Shown in pieces: positions 1 to 6,403 of a stretch of DNA of 64,000 bases (its first letter is position 1; each line of letters opens with the position of its first letter). The translations under genes were made by a program, and so were the position numbers. This stretch comes from Streptomyces sp. CGMCC 4.7035. Its GTDB lineage: Bacteria > Actinomycetota > Actinomycetes > Streptomycetales > Streptomycetaceae. The stretch lies in the NCBI RefSeq assembly GCF_031583065.1, contig NZ_CP134053.1, positions 6,303,001 to 6,367,000 of the forward strand. The letters are read 5' to 3'. The notes below the pieces were generated by a model that saw only the letters and a list, made by a program, of their open reading frames with translations, was not told where the DNA came from and searched no databases.

Positions 1-87
1 AACCTTGCGCTGTTCCTCGCCACGGACCAGTCCAGCTTCATCACCGGCACCGAGATCTTCGTCGACGGTGGTGCCAAGCAGGTGTAA
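1..87 (+). CDS. C-terminal end of a short-chain dehydrogenase/reductase (partial)
   Basis: The first 87 bases encode 28 residues in frame 1 followed by TAA. The tail contains FITGTEIFVDGG, which is the usual C-terminal 'FITG..L.VDGG' signature of classical SDR oxidoreductases, where the loop closes over the NAD(P)-binding fold. The rest of the gene lies before the window, so substrate and cofactor cannot be judged. The next gene on this strand is a MarR regulator about 165 bases downstream, preceded by its own operator-like palindrome, so the SDR is probably not co-transcribed with it. Confidence 0.75.
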   Translation, partial: NLALFLATDQSSFITGTEIFVDGGAKQV

Positions 88-230
88 AGCGGCCCAACCC
101 CGCGAGGCAACGGGGCCGTGGCACTCCGTCCCGGCCCCGCCGCCTCCCGGCCGTGGGCCCGCCGGCCCACCGCTCAGGCGGCGCGATCGCGGCGCAGGTG
201 CCCGAGGCGCCATGAGGCAAGTAGGTGATG

Positions 231-243
231 TATCAACTTGATA
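231..243. promoter_or_regulatory. 13-bp palindrome, probable MarR autoregulatory operator
   Basis: TATCAACTTGATA is a perfect inverted repeat with 6-bp arms around one central base. It lies 8 bases before the ATG at 252 of the MarR-family gene. MarR repressors usually bind short AT-rich palindromes overlapping their own promoter, so autoregulation is the simplest reading. If translation instead starts at GTG 225, the palindrome would be inside the coding region. Confidence 0.55.
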
Positions 244-251
244 GGGGGGTC

Positions 252-728
252 ATGACCGCTGAACCACCCCGCTGGCTGACGGGGGTCGAAGAACAGGCCT
301 GGCGGGGCCTGCTGAGTGTGTTCGAGCGCCTCATCACACGTACCGGGCAGCCCCTGCAGACCGAGTACGGACTGTCCGCCGCGGACTACATGATGCTCGC
401 CGAGCTGACCCGTGTGCCCGGCGGCAGGCTCCGCGTCCTGGAGCTCGCCAAGGAACTGGGGTGGGAGAAGAGCAGGGTGTCCCACCACATGGCACGGATG
501 GCGAGGCGCGGTCTGGTCGACCGCGAGACGTGCGCCTACGACCGCCGCGGGGTGTACGTGAGCGTGACACCGGCCGGCTACGAGGTCATGTCGGCGGCGA
601 CCCGGCGTCACGCGAACGACGTTCGCCGACTTTTCTTCGACCACCTCACCTCCGCTCAGGTGACCCAACTGGCAGAGATCACCGATACGGTGCTGGACGT
701 TCTCGCGGGGTTGCCCGTCCGCGACTGA
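252..728 (+). CDS. MarR-family transcriptional regulator
   Basis: A 158-residue protein with the MarR winged-helix layout. Residues from about 20-50 form the first dimerisation helix, then a DNA-recognition segment (LELAKELGWEKSRVSHHMARM) and the wing DRRGVYVSVTPAGYEVM follow, then a C-terminal helix for dimerisation. Length is normal for MarR. The start is ambiguous. ATG 252 lies just after a perfect palindrome and may be leaderless. GTG 225 or ATG 228 has a GAGG about 7 bases upstream but would put the palindrome inside the gene. Effector and targets are unknown; the gene probably controls itself and perhaps a neighbour. Confidence 0.85.
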   Translation: MTAEPPRWLTGVEEQAWRGLLSVFERLITRTGQPLQTEYGLSAADYMMLAELTRVPGGRLRVLELAKELGWEKSRVSHHMARMARRGLVDRETCAYDRRGVYVSVTPAGYEVMSAATRRHANDVRRLFFDHLTSAQVTQLAEITDTVLDVLAGLPVRD

Positions 729-755
729 TGCGCCGGGTCCGCGGTCGTGCAGGTG

Positions 756-845
756 TCACCGGTGGTCCCCGTCCGCGTCCCGCGCGGACAGGGCGTCCCT
801 GAGAGCCCCGCGAGAGGTGATGCCGAGCTTCGGATAGATGCGGAT
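756..845 (-). pseudogene. Remnant: C-terminal end of a LuxR-type HTH protein
   Basis: On the minus strand about 29 residues before a stop read RIYPKLGITSRGALRDAL, the final recognition-helix end of LuxR/NarL-type HTH domains (typically HLYRVFPKLGITSRAQLRDAL). Nothing upstream in frame continues the HTH. Instead the plus strand carries the preceding half of a LuxR HTH, starting at the same place. These look like two pieces of a decayed LuxR gene or genes brought head to head, joined near 838-845 where CGGATAG occurs twice 3 bases apart. Confidence 0.5.
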
Positions 846-963
846 AGCCCGCCTGGCGGCCGCCGGTCTGTCCAACCGGGAGATCGCCGGCCGACTCCGA
901 ATCTCCCCGCGCACCGTCGCCTCGCGCCTGGACGACGCGTTCGCCCGGATGACAGGAGGCGAA
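838..963 (+). pseudogene. Remnant: N-terminal half of a LuxR-type HTH domain
   Basis: The reading frame from ATG 838 gives IARLAAAGLSNREIAGRL followed by SPRTVASRLDDAFARMTG, clearly the first two helices and recognition helix of a LuxR HTH. The usual ending with KLGITSR is missing and the frame then runs into unrelated sequence. No sensor, ATPase or receiver domain precedes it. It complements the minus-strand remnant at 756-845, suggesting an inversion. From about 966 to 1223 nothing recognisable is present. Confidence 0.5.
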
Positions 964-1223
964 CCCTGGGACGTCATGCGTCCGGCCATGTCAGCCTTCT
1001 ACGTGTACGCGCTGGGCGGCACCGTTGGCAGCCGCCTTGACATGTCGCGAGCAATGTCACCCGTCCCGGCCCGGTCAGGGGTCACTGGAGAACTCGCCAT
1101 CAGTGCTCGGGTTCGGCCAGAGCAGGCCGCCGGGGAGAGCGACACGCTGCCCATGCGCCGTATCCGGGCATTCTGGGTGTCAAATGTGCTCCCGTCCTGC
1201 TCTGACCTGCGAGAACGAAGAGC

Positions 1224-1634
1224 GGCAGACGAGTCGGGCTGTACGCCGGGTTCTGTTCCGAGGGGTCCTCGCGGGCCCCTCGGCGACGGCCATCCATCTA
1301 GGACCGGCGTTGCCGCCGGCCTCGTGCGGTCTACCCGCGGACTCGGGCGGGCAGCCCTCGAACGTCCGCGCAGGAGCACCGGGGTGCTCCCTTTTGACCT
1401 TGCTCCGGGTGGGGTTTACCTAGCTGCCCAGGTCACCCTGGGCACTGGTGGTCTCTTACACCACCGTTTCACCCTTACCCAGCGCCTGAGCGCCGGGCGG
1501 TCTGTTTTCTGTGGCACTGTCCCGCGGGTCACCCCGGGTGGCCGTTAGCCATCACCCTGCCCTGTGGAGCCCGGACGTTCCTCGGGAAGCCCCCTAGGGG
1601 GACTCCACGCGGCCGTCCGCCCGGCTCGTCTGCC
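1224..1634 (-). ncRNA. rnpB: RNase P RNA (catalytic subunit), type A
   Basis: Read on the minus strand, the segment has the hallmarks of bacterial RNase P RNA, which cleaves the 5' leader from pre-tRNAs. Its two ends pair: GGCAGACGAG at 1634-1625 with CTCGTCTGCC at 1233-1224 forms helix P1. Conserved core strings include GAGGAACGTCCGGGCTCC after the 5' helix, ACAGAAAACA, GGTAAGGGTGAAACGGTG, and near the 3' end the universally conserved TAGATGGATGG and ACAGAACCCGGCGTA. The roughly 411-nt length is normal for actinobacteria. The 5' end lies inside the end of the upstream EamA gene (stop at 1594), so its promoter must be inside that coding region; TACCAT just upstream could be a -10. Confidence 0.96.
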
Positions 1635-2532
1635 GTGTCGACCATGGTACCGGGCGTGCGCCGCGCCTCGGTACGGCAGCCGGTCCCGCCGTCGCGAGCA
1701 CCGAGCCCGCCAGGATCAGGGCGAAGGAGCCGAGGATCCCGGCCGTCAGGCGTTCGTCCAGGAAGAGCGCCCCCGCCGCGACCGCGACCGCCGGATTGAC
1801 GTACGTGATGACCGTCGCCCGGGTCGGGCCCGCCTCCTTGATCAGCTCCAGGAAGGCCACGAACGCGACGGCCGTGCAGATCACGCCCAGGCCGGCCAGG
1901 GCGGCCAGGACCTGCCCGGAGGGTACGGCGGTCGGCCAGGTGGCCGCGGCCGCCGGGGCGTAGACCAGCGCCGCCAGCGCCAGGCAGGATGCCGTGAGCT
2001 GGAGGGACGGGACGTTCTTCAGGTGACGGGCGGCTATCAGGGGCGCCGTGGCGTAACCGAGGACCGTCAGCAGTACCTCGGCCAGCGAACGCGCGTCGCC
2101 GCCGGTCAGATGCGGGACCGTGAGGACCGCGACGCCGGCCAGGCCGAGGCCGAGCCCGGCCACCCGCCGGACGCCCAGCCGTTCCGTGTCGCCGAAGAAG
2201 CGGGCCAGGACCACCCCGACGATCGGTACGCCCGCGATCAGCAGGCCCGCCGTGGAGCTGGACAGATGCCGTTCGGCGTCGGTGAGCGTGAACCAGGGGC
2301 CCATGATCTCGATGCACGCGAAGGCCAGCAGGGGCCGCCAGTGGTCCCGCACGGTCCGGGTCAGGCCCCCTTGCCGTAGTGCGAACGGCAGCAGGAGCGC
2401 GGCGCCCAGCGCACAGCGCGTGAACACCACCATGGACGGGGACACGGCGTCCACCGCCACCTTGATCATCAGATAGGGGATGCCCCAGATCACTCCCATG
2501 AGGGAGAAGAGAAACCAGCCGCGTGCAGTCAT
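1594..2532 (-). CDS. EamA/DMT-superfamily permease (drug/metabolite transporter)
   Basis: A 312-residue membrane protein of the drug/metabolite transporter superfamily. It has about ten hydrophobic helices and two EamA repeats; the first starts at GVIWGIPYLMIKVAV and the second spans LGLGLAGVAV to the conserved ITYVNPAVAVAAGALFLDE end. It presumably exports or imports small metabolites across the plasma membrane; the substrate is unknown. The start is 19 bases after the stop of the AraC-type regulator gene on the same strand, so the two are likely co-transcribed and AraC may control the transporter. The last 14 codons overlap the 5' end of rnpB. Confidence 0.88.
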   Translation of the reverse strand: MTARGWFLFSLMGVIWGIPYLMIKVAVDAVSPSMVVFTRCALGAALLLPFALRQGGLTRTVRDHWRPLLAFACIEIMGPWFTLTDAERHLSSSTAGLLIAGVPIVGVVLARFFGDTERLGVRRVAGLGLGLAGVAVLTVPHLTGGDARSLAEVLLTVLGYATAPLIAARHLKNVPSLQLTASCLALAALVYAPAAAATWPTAVPSGQVLAALAGLGVICTAVAFVAFLELIKEAGPTRATVITYVNPAVAVAAGALFLDERLTAGILGSFALILAGSVLATAGPAAVPRRGARPVPWSTRQTSRADGRVESP

Positions 2533-2551
2533 GCGGCGAGTGTCGGCCGCG

Positions 2552-3382
2552 TCAGGCCCAGGTGTCTTGAACGCTGTTGCGGTACGCCGCCGGGGTCACT
2601 CCGAGCACCCGCCGGAACCATCGGGTGAGGTGCGCCTGGTCGGCGAAGCCCACGAGGCCCGCGACCTCGGCGGGACGCAGCCCGTTCTCCAGCAGCCCGC
2701 GGGCCCGGGTCACCCGGTACTGGGCGAGCCAGGCGTACGGCGGTATCCCCATCGTCGTACGGAAGGCGCGCAGCAGCTGGTAGCGGGACAGGCCCAGGTC
2801 GGCGGCGAGGTCGGCGAGGGAGGGCGGGGTGGTCAGCTCGTCGGCGAGGCGGTCGCGGACGGCGTGGGCTATGTGGTCGGCGCCCGCGATCGTGTCGGCG
2901 GTCGGGCGGGCCGTGGAGTGGCGGCGGGCGAGGGCGGTGAGCAGCCACGGGAGGCGGGACTCGGCCTCCAGGGGGTCGGGGCAGGCGCTCAGCTCGGTGT
3001 GCGCGGCGCACAGGGCGGCGACCAGTTCGGGGTCGTCGAGGAGAGGTTCGCGAAAGTGCGGGAGGCCGCCGAGGATGCCGTCGGCGAGCAGGGAGGGCTC
3101 CGCGTACAGGGCACGGTAGGCGTAGCCGTCGGTGGCGGTGGCGGGCGCTCCGGTGTGCATCTCACCGGGGTCGAGGACGACGATGGTGCCCGGGCCGGTA
3201 CGGATGTGACCGCCGCGGTAGTCGATGACCTCGGAGCCGCCGACGCAGACTCCGATGGTGAACTCGTCGTGCGCGTGGGGAGCGTAGACGTGCTTGTCGA
3301 AGCGGGCGGTGAGCAGGTCGAGCGGCGGCCCGCAACGACCGAGCCGCGCCCTGGTCCACAGGGCCTGTTCCCGTGCGCTCAC
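2552..3382 (-). CDS. AraC-family transcriptional regulator
   Basis: This 276-residue protein has an N-terminal AraC-type cupin sensor (residues about 30-110, with PHAHDEFTIGVCVGG and GTIVVLDPGEMHTG) and a C-terminal double HTH. LADLAADLGLSRYQLLRAF is the first HTH; VAGLVGFADQAHLTRWFRR followed by LGVTPAAYR is the classic AraC signature. Such proteins activate transcription on binding a small ligand in the cupin. The GTG start is preceded by an A/G-rich Shine-Dalgarno that sits inside a perfect 10-bp hairpin. It probably forms an operon with the downstream EamA permease gene. Confidence 0.92.
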   Translation of the reverse strand: MSAREQALWTRARLGRCGPPLDLLTARFDKHVYAPHAHDEFTIGVCVGGSEVIDYRGGHIRTGPGTIVVLDPGEMHTGAPATATDGYAYRALYAEPSLLADGILGGLPHFREPLLDDPELVAALCAAHTELSACPDPLEAESRLPWLLTALARRHSTARPTADTIAGADHIAHAVRDRLADELTTPPSLADLAADLGLSRYQLLRAFRTTMGIPPYAWLAQYRVTRARGLLENGLRPAEVAGLVGFADQAHLTRWFRRVLGVTPAAYRNSVQDTWA

Positions 3383-3383
3383 C

Positions 3384-3407
3384 TTGCACCCCCTTTCGGG
3401 GGTGCAA
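3384..3407 (-). promoter_or_regulatory. Hairpin sequestering the AraC-gene ribosome binding site
   Basis: TTGCACCCCC-TTTC-GGGGGTGCAA is a perfect 10-bp stem with a 4-base loop ending one base before the GTG start of the AraC gene. On the mRNA the GGGGG that would serve as Shine-Dalgarno is in the stem. It could block translation, act as a transcription terminator for the upstream Uma2 gene (no U-tract is present), or be a protein-binding dyad. Confidence 0.55.
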
Positions 3408-3442
3408 CGCCTGGAAGCCCCGGTTTCATACCGCCGTGGCGC

Positions 3443-4009
3443 TCAGAGGAAGTCGGTCGTCTCCAGTTCGAAGGCGAAGGGCTCCGGGAGAGGGATCGGC
3501 TTGCCGTACGGGCGGGTGCAGAGCTGGCGGTAGTCGTCGCTCTCCGGGCCGCTGAACAGTGTGATCGAGGAGGCCTCGCGGTCGACGAGCAGGTAGAGGG
3601 GGATGCCGCCGCGGGCGTAGCAGCGGCGTTTGGCCTCGCGGTCGGTCTGTGGCTTCGGGGACGTCACCTCAAGCACCATGGTGACTCCTTCGCAGGGCAT
3701 CCAGGGGTCGGCCCCCCGGAAGAGCCGCAATTCCTGGGGCACGAATGTGCCGTCCGGGATCACATGGTCCTGCGGGTAACCGTCCGCGCCCCTCAACTTC
3801 AGACCCTTGTTCGCGGAGAACTGCATGTCGATCCGGGATCGCCGGTACATCTGGCTCACGATGCGGCTGATGCAGTGTTCGTGGTGCCCGTCCCGCGGGG
3901 GTGTCACGACAAGCTCCCCCTCGATGAGCTCCGCCCGGAAGCCCTCCGGGGTGTCCAGGTCGACGAACCAGTCCAACAGGAGCTTCCTCGTGATCGGATC
4001 ATGTGCCAT
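3443..4009 (-). CDS. Uma2-family (DUF820) putative endonuclease
   Basis: The product is 188 residues from ATG 4009, chosen because a GAGGAGG lies about 10 bases upstream; a longer frame begins at 4066. The fold is the PD-(D/E)XK-like Uma2 domain. FRAELIEGELVVTPP, VIPDGTFV and VTMVLEVTSP followed by D..AKRRCYARGGIPLYLLVD match the order of acidic and lysine residues in this family. Uma2 proteins are abundant in Streptomyces and cyanobacteria; their cellular role is largely unproven and DNA cleavage is inferred from the fold. It stands alone between the AraC gene and the divergent MerR gene. Confidence 0.85.
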   Translation of the reverse strand: MAHDPITRKLLLDWFVDLDTPEGFRAELIEGELVVTPPRDGHHEHCISRIVSQMYRRSRIDMQFSANKGLKLRGADGYPQDHVIPDGTFVPQELRLFRGADPWMPCEGVTMVLEVTSPKPQTDREAKRRCYARGGIPLYLLVDREASSITLFSGPESDDYRQLCTRPYGKPIPLPEPFAFELETTDFL

Positions 4010-4143
4010 CGCGGTGCTGCCTCCTCTCCTTCTGTCGCGCGCCAGACTGGGGCAACAACGGATCACTGTCCGGGAAATCGGGAAGCGTTCCCTCGATCGT
4101 GCTCTCTTGACCCTGCCGCGACGTCAGCGTTTGTACTGGCCCC

Positions 4144-4712
4144 ATGCGGATCGGAGAACTCGCTGCGGTCGTCGGCGTCACCCCGCGGACCGTGCGGCAC
4201 TACCACCACCTCGGGCTGCTGCCCGAACCCGAGCGGCTCGCCAACGGCTACCGCGACTACGTCCTGCGGCACGCCGTCGTCCTGGCCAGGATCCGGCGGC
4301 TGACCGAGCTGGGCCTCGGTCTCGCGGAGGTGCGGGACGTACTCGCGGACGATGGGGTCGTGACCTCGCGGAGGTGCTCGCGGAGCTGGACGAGGACCTG
4401 GCCCGGCAGGAGGCGGCGATCCGCGAGCGGCGGGGGCGGCTGCGTGCGCTGCTGGACGCGGAGGAGCTGCCCGCCGAGGGCCCGGTCTCTCCCGAACTGG
4501 CCGCACTGTTCGCCGGGATGACGCGCATCCCCGAGTCCCCCATGGCGGTCAAGGACCGTGAGGTGCTGGCGCTGATCGAGACCGCGGCGGCACCGGAGGA
4601 CCGGGAGCGGATGATGGAGCTGCTGGGCAGCGCCTTCGAGGAACCGGGCGCGGTGGAGCGCTCAGGGACAGCGATAAGGACCGCGTACGCCCTGCTGGAC
4701 CGGGTGATGTAG
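4144..4712 (+). pseudogene. MerR-family regulator interrupted by a -1 frameshift
   Basis: From ATG 4144 the frame reads MRIGELAAVVGVTPRTVRHY, a textbook MerR HTH, through to VRDVLADDG. There the frame is lost. The remainder of the protein, RDLAEVLAELDEDLARQE through a C-terminal helical domain ending ALLDRVM, continues in another frame to TAG 4712. Restoring one G in GGGG at about 4354-4357 would give DDGGRDLAEVL and an intact protein of about 189 residues. This is either a real inactivating deletion or a homopolymer sequencing error. Apart from the break, the gene looks under normal coding constraint. Confidence 0.85.
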
Positions 4713-4749
4713 GGCGGGGGTGCGGAGGCGGCACGCCGTAGGCTGTCGC

Positions 4750-4771
4750 GGGGCTCCACCGGTGGAGCCCC
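4750..4771. promoter_or_regulatory. 22-bp perfect palindrome upstream of yaaA
   Basis: GGGGCTCCACC followed directly by GGTGGAGCCCC makes a perfect 22-bp palindrome 38 bases before the yaaA start and 38 bases after the frameshifted MerR gene. As RNA it could fold as a terminator stem for the MerR gene, though no U-run follows. As DNA it could be an operator. I cannot tell which. Confidence 0.5.
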
Positions 4772-4809
4772 ACAGACCCCACAGAGCCCTACAAAAGGAG
4801 AAGAACCCC

Positions 4810-5610
4810 GTGCTGGTCCTGTTGCCGCCCTCCGAAGGCAAGGCCTCCTCCGGTCGCGGTGCACCGCTGAAGCTGGAGACGCTGTCGCTGCCGGGGCTCA
4901 CCGCCGCGCGGGAGGCCGTGCTCGGCGAGCTGGTCGAGCTGTGTGCCGGCGACGAGGACAAGGCGCGCGAGGTGCTGGGACTCAGCGAGGGACTGCGCGG
5001 GGAGGTCGCCAAGAACGCAGGGCTGCGGACGGCGGGGGCGCGGCCCGCCGGCGAGATCTACACCGGCGTGCTGTACGACGCCCTCGACCTTTCCTCACTG
5101 GACACGGCGGCCAAGCGGCGCGCGGCCGGGTCTCTGCTGGTCTTCTCCGGGCTGTGGGGCGCGGTCCGGGTGACGGACCGCATCCCCTCGTACCGCTGCT
5201 CGATGGGCGTGAAGCTGCCGGGCCTCGGGGCGCTCGGCGCGCACTGGCGTACGCCGATGGCCGCCGCCCTGCCCGAGGCGGCCGGCGACGGGCTGGTGCT
5301 GGACCTGCGGTCCTCCGCGTACGCGGCCGCGTGGAAGCCGAAGGGCGAGGTCGCGGGGCGGACGGCGACGGTACGGGTGCTGCACGCGCAGATAGTGAAC
5401 GGCGTGGAGAAGCGGTCGGTCGTCAGCCACTTCAACAAGGCGACCAAGGGGCGGATCGTTCGCGCCCTGCTGACGACGGGAGCCGCTCCCAAGGACCCGG
5501 CGGGGCTGGTCGAGGCGTTGCGTGACCTGGGGTACACGGTGGAGGCCGAAGCGCCGGGCAGGGCGGGGAAGCCATGGTCGCTGGACGTGGTGGTGACGGA
5601 GATCCACTGA
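4810..5610 (+). CDS. yaaA: YaaA-family peroxide stress protein
   Basis: The product is 266 residues of the YaaA/DUF328 family. It begins MLVLLPPSEGKASSGRG, the conserved N-terminal signature. Other family motifs follow: YTGVLYDALD, LLVFSGLWGAVR, DRIPSYRCSMGVKLPGLG, and near the C-terminus VVSHFNKATKGRIVRALL. In E. coli YaaA limits free iron and DNA damage during hydrogen peroxide stress and binds DNA. The GTG start has AGGAG 9 bases upstream. It lies alone between the MerR remnant and eda, with a 22-bp palindrome in its leader. Confidence 0.92.
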   Translation: MLVLLPPSEGKASSGRGAPLKLETLSLPGLTAAREAVLGELVELCAGDEDKAREVLGLSEGLRGEVAKNAGLRTAGARPAGEIYTGVLYDALDLSSLDTAAKRRAAGSLLVFSGLWGAVRVTDRIPSYRCSMGVKLPGLGALGAHWRTPMAAALPEAAGDGLVLDLRSSAYAAAWKPKGEVAGRTATVRVLHAQIVNGVEKRSVVSHFNKATKGRIVRALLTTGAAPKDPAGLVEALRDLGYTVEAEAPGRAGKPWSLDVVVTEIH

Positions 5611-5624
5611 GTCGGCGGCGGGCG

Positions 5625-5639
5625 TTGCAACATATGCAA
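5625..5639. promoter_or_regulatory. Dyad TTGCA-N5-TGCAA in front of eda
   Basis: TTGCAACATATGCAA is a short dyad 42 bases before the probable eda start and just after yaaA. Its symmetry and AT-rich centre in a GC-rich context suggest a repressor site or promoter element. The regulator is unknown. Confidence 0.4.
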
Positions 5640-5681
5640 TGACCTTTGCGGGTTGTGCATCGCGTGGGCAGGATGATGGTC

Positions 5682-6347
5682 ATGCCCTCATCGCTGCCCA
5701 GGTCGTCGTACGCCGCCGCGTCCCGCGTCCCGGTCCTGGATCTCGCGCCCGTCGTCCCCGTCGTGGTCATCGAGGACGCCGACAACGCCGTGCCGCTGGC
5801 CCGGGCCCTGGTGGCGGGCGGGCTGCCCGCGATCGAGGTGACGCTGCGGACGGCGGCCGGGCTCGATGCCATCCGGGCGATCGCGGCGGAGGTCGTGGAC
5901 GCGGTGGTGGGAGCGGGCACGGTCATCACGCCCCGGCAGGTGACCGACTGCGTCGCGGCGGGAGCACGCTTCCTGGTCAGCCCCGGGTGGACGGACGCGC
6001 TGCTGGCGGCGATGCAGGCGTCCGGGGTGCCGTTCCTGCCTGGGGTGTCGACGACCTCGGAGGTCGTGGCGCTCCTGGAACGCGGCGTCCGGGAGATGAA
6101 GTTCTTCCCGGCGCAGGCGGCGGGCGGCACGGCGTATCTGAAGTCACTGGCCGGACCGCTTCCGCAGGCCCGCTTCTGCCCGACGGGCGGGATCGGTCCG
6201 GCGAACGCCCCGGACTATCTGGCACTGCACAACGTCGGCTGCGTGGGAGGGACATGGATGGTTCCGGACGACGCGATCGCGGCGAAGGACTGGACGCGGG
6301 TGGAGCGGCTGGCGCGGGAGGCGGCGGGGCTGCGCCACCGCCACTGA
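5682..6347 (+). CDS. eda: Bifunctional KDPG/KHG aldolase
   Basis: The protein is a class I aldolase of the KDPG/KHG family, 221 residues from ATG 5682 (AGGA 8 bases upstream; ATG 5676 is also possible). EVTLRTAAGLDAI holds the catalytic Glu, VGAGTVIT and FLVSPG are conserved strands, and VREMKFFPAQ holds the Schiff-base Lys. FCPTGGI is the phosphate-binding loop. It splits 2-keto-3-deoxy-6-phosphogluconate into pyruvate and glyceraldehyde 3-phosphate, as in the Entner-Doudoroff pathway or uronate catabolism. No edd or uronate gene is adjacent, so its pathway here cannot be assigned. Confidence 0.93.
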   Translation: MPSSLPRSSYAAASRVPVLDLAPVVPVVVIEDADNAVPLARALVAGGLPAIEVTLRTAAGLDAIRAIAAEVVDAVVGAGTVITPRQVTDCVAAGARFLVSPGWTDALLAAMQASGVPFLPGVSTTSEVVALLERGVREMKFFPAQAAGGTAYLKSLAGPLPQARFCPTGGIGPANAPDYLALHNVGCVGGTWMVPDDAIAAKDWTRVERLAREAAGLRHRH

Positions 6348-6369
6348 GCCGGCGCGGCCGCCGCCTCGG

Positions 6370-6403
6370 CGCAGCCGTCTTCTCAGCGCAGCCGCCTTCT
6401 CAG
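6370..6403. repeat. Tandem duplication of 17 bp at a gene end
   Basis: CGCAGCCGTCTTCTCAG and CGCAGCCGCCTTCTCAG lie directly end to end, differing at one position. The second unit contains the stop codon (6400-6402) of the RNase H/phosphatase gene. It looks like a local slippage duplication between the convergent eda and RNase H genes. Confidence 0.75.

Noticed and set aside
174..668. Long minus-strand open frame opposite the MarR gene
   Set aside because: Shadow frame of a high-GC coding region; the plus-strand protein has clear family motifs.
2480..4303. 607-codon plus-strand frame across AraC and Uma2 genes
   Set aside because: Composition is Gly/Val/Gln-rich antisense translation with no domain; the minus-strand genes are convincing.
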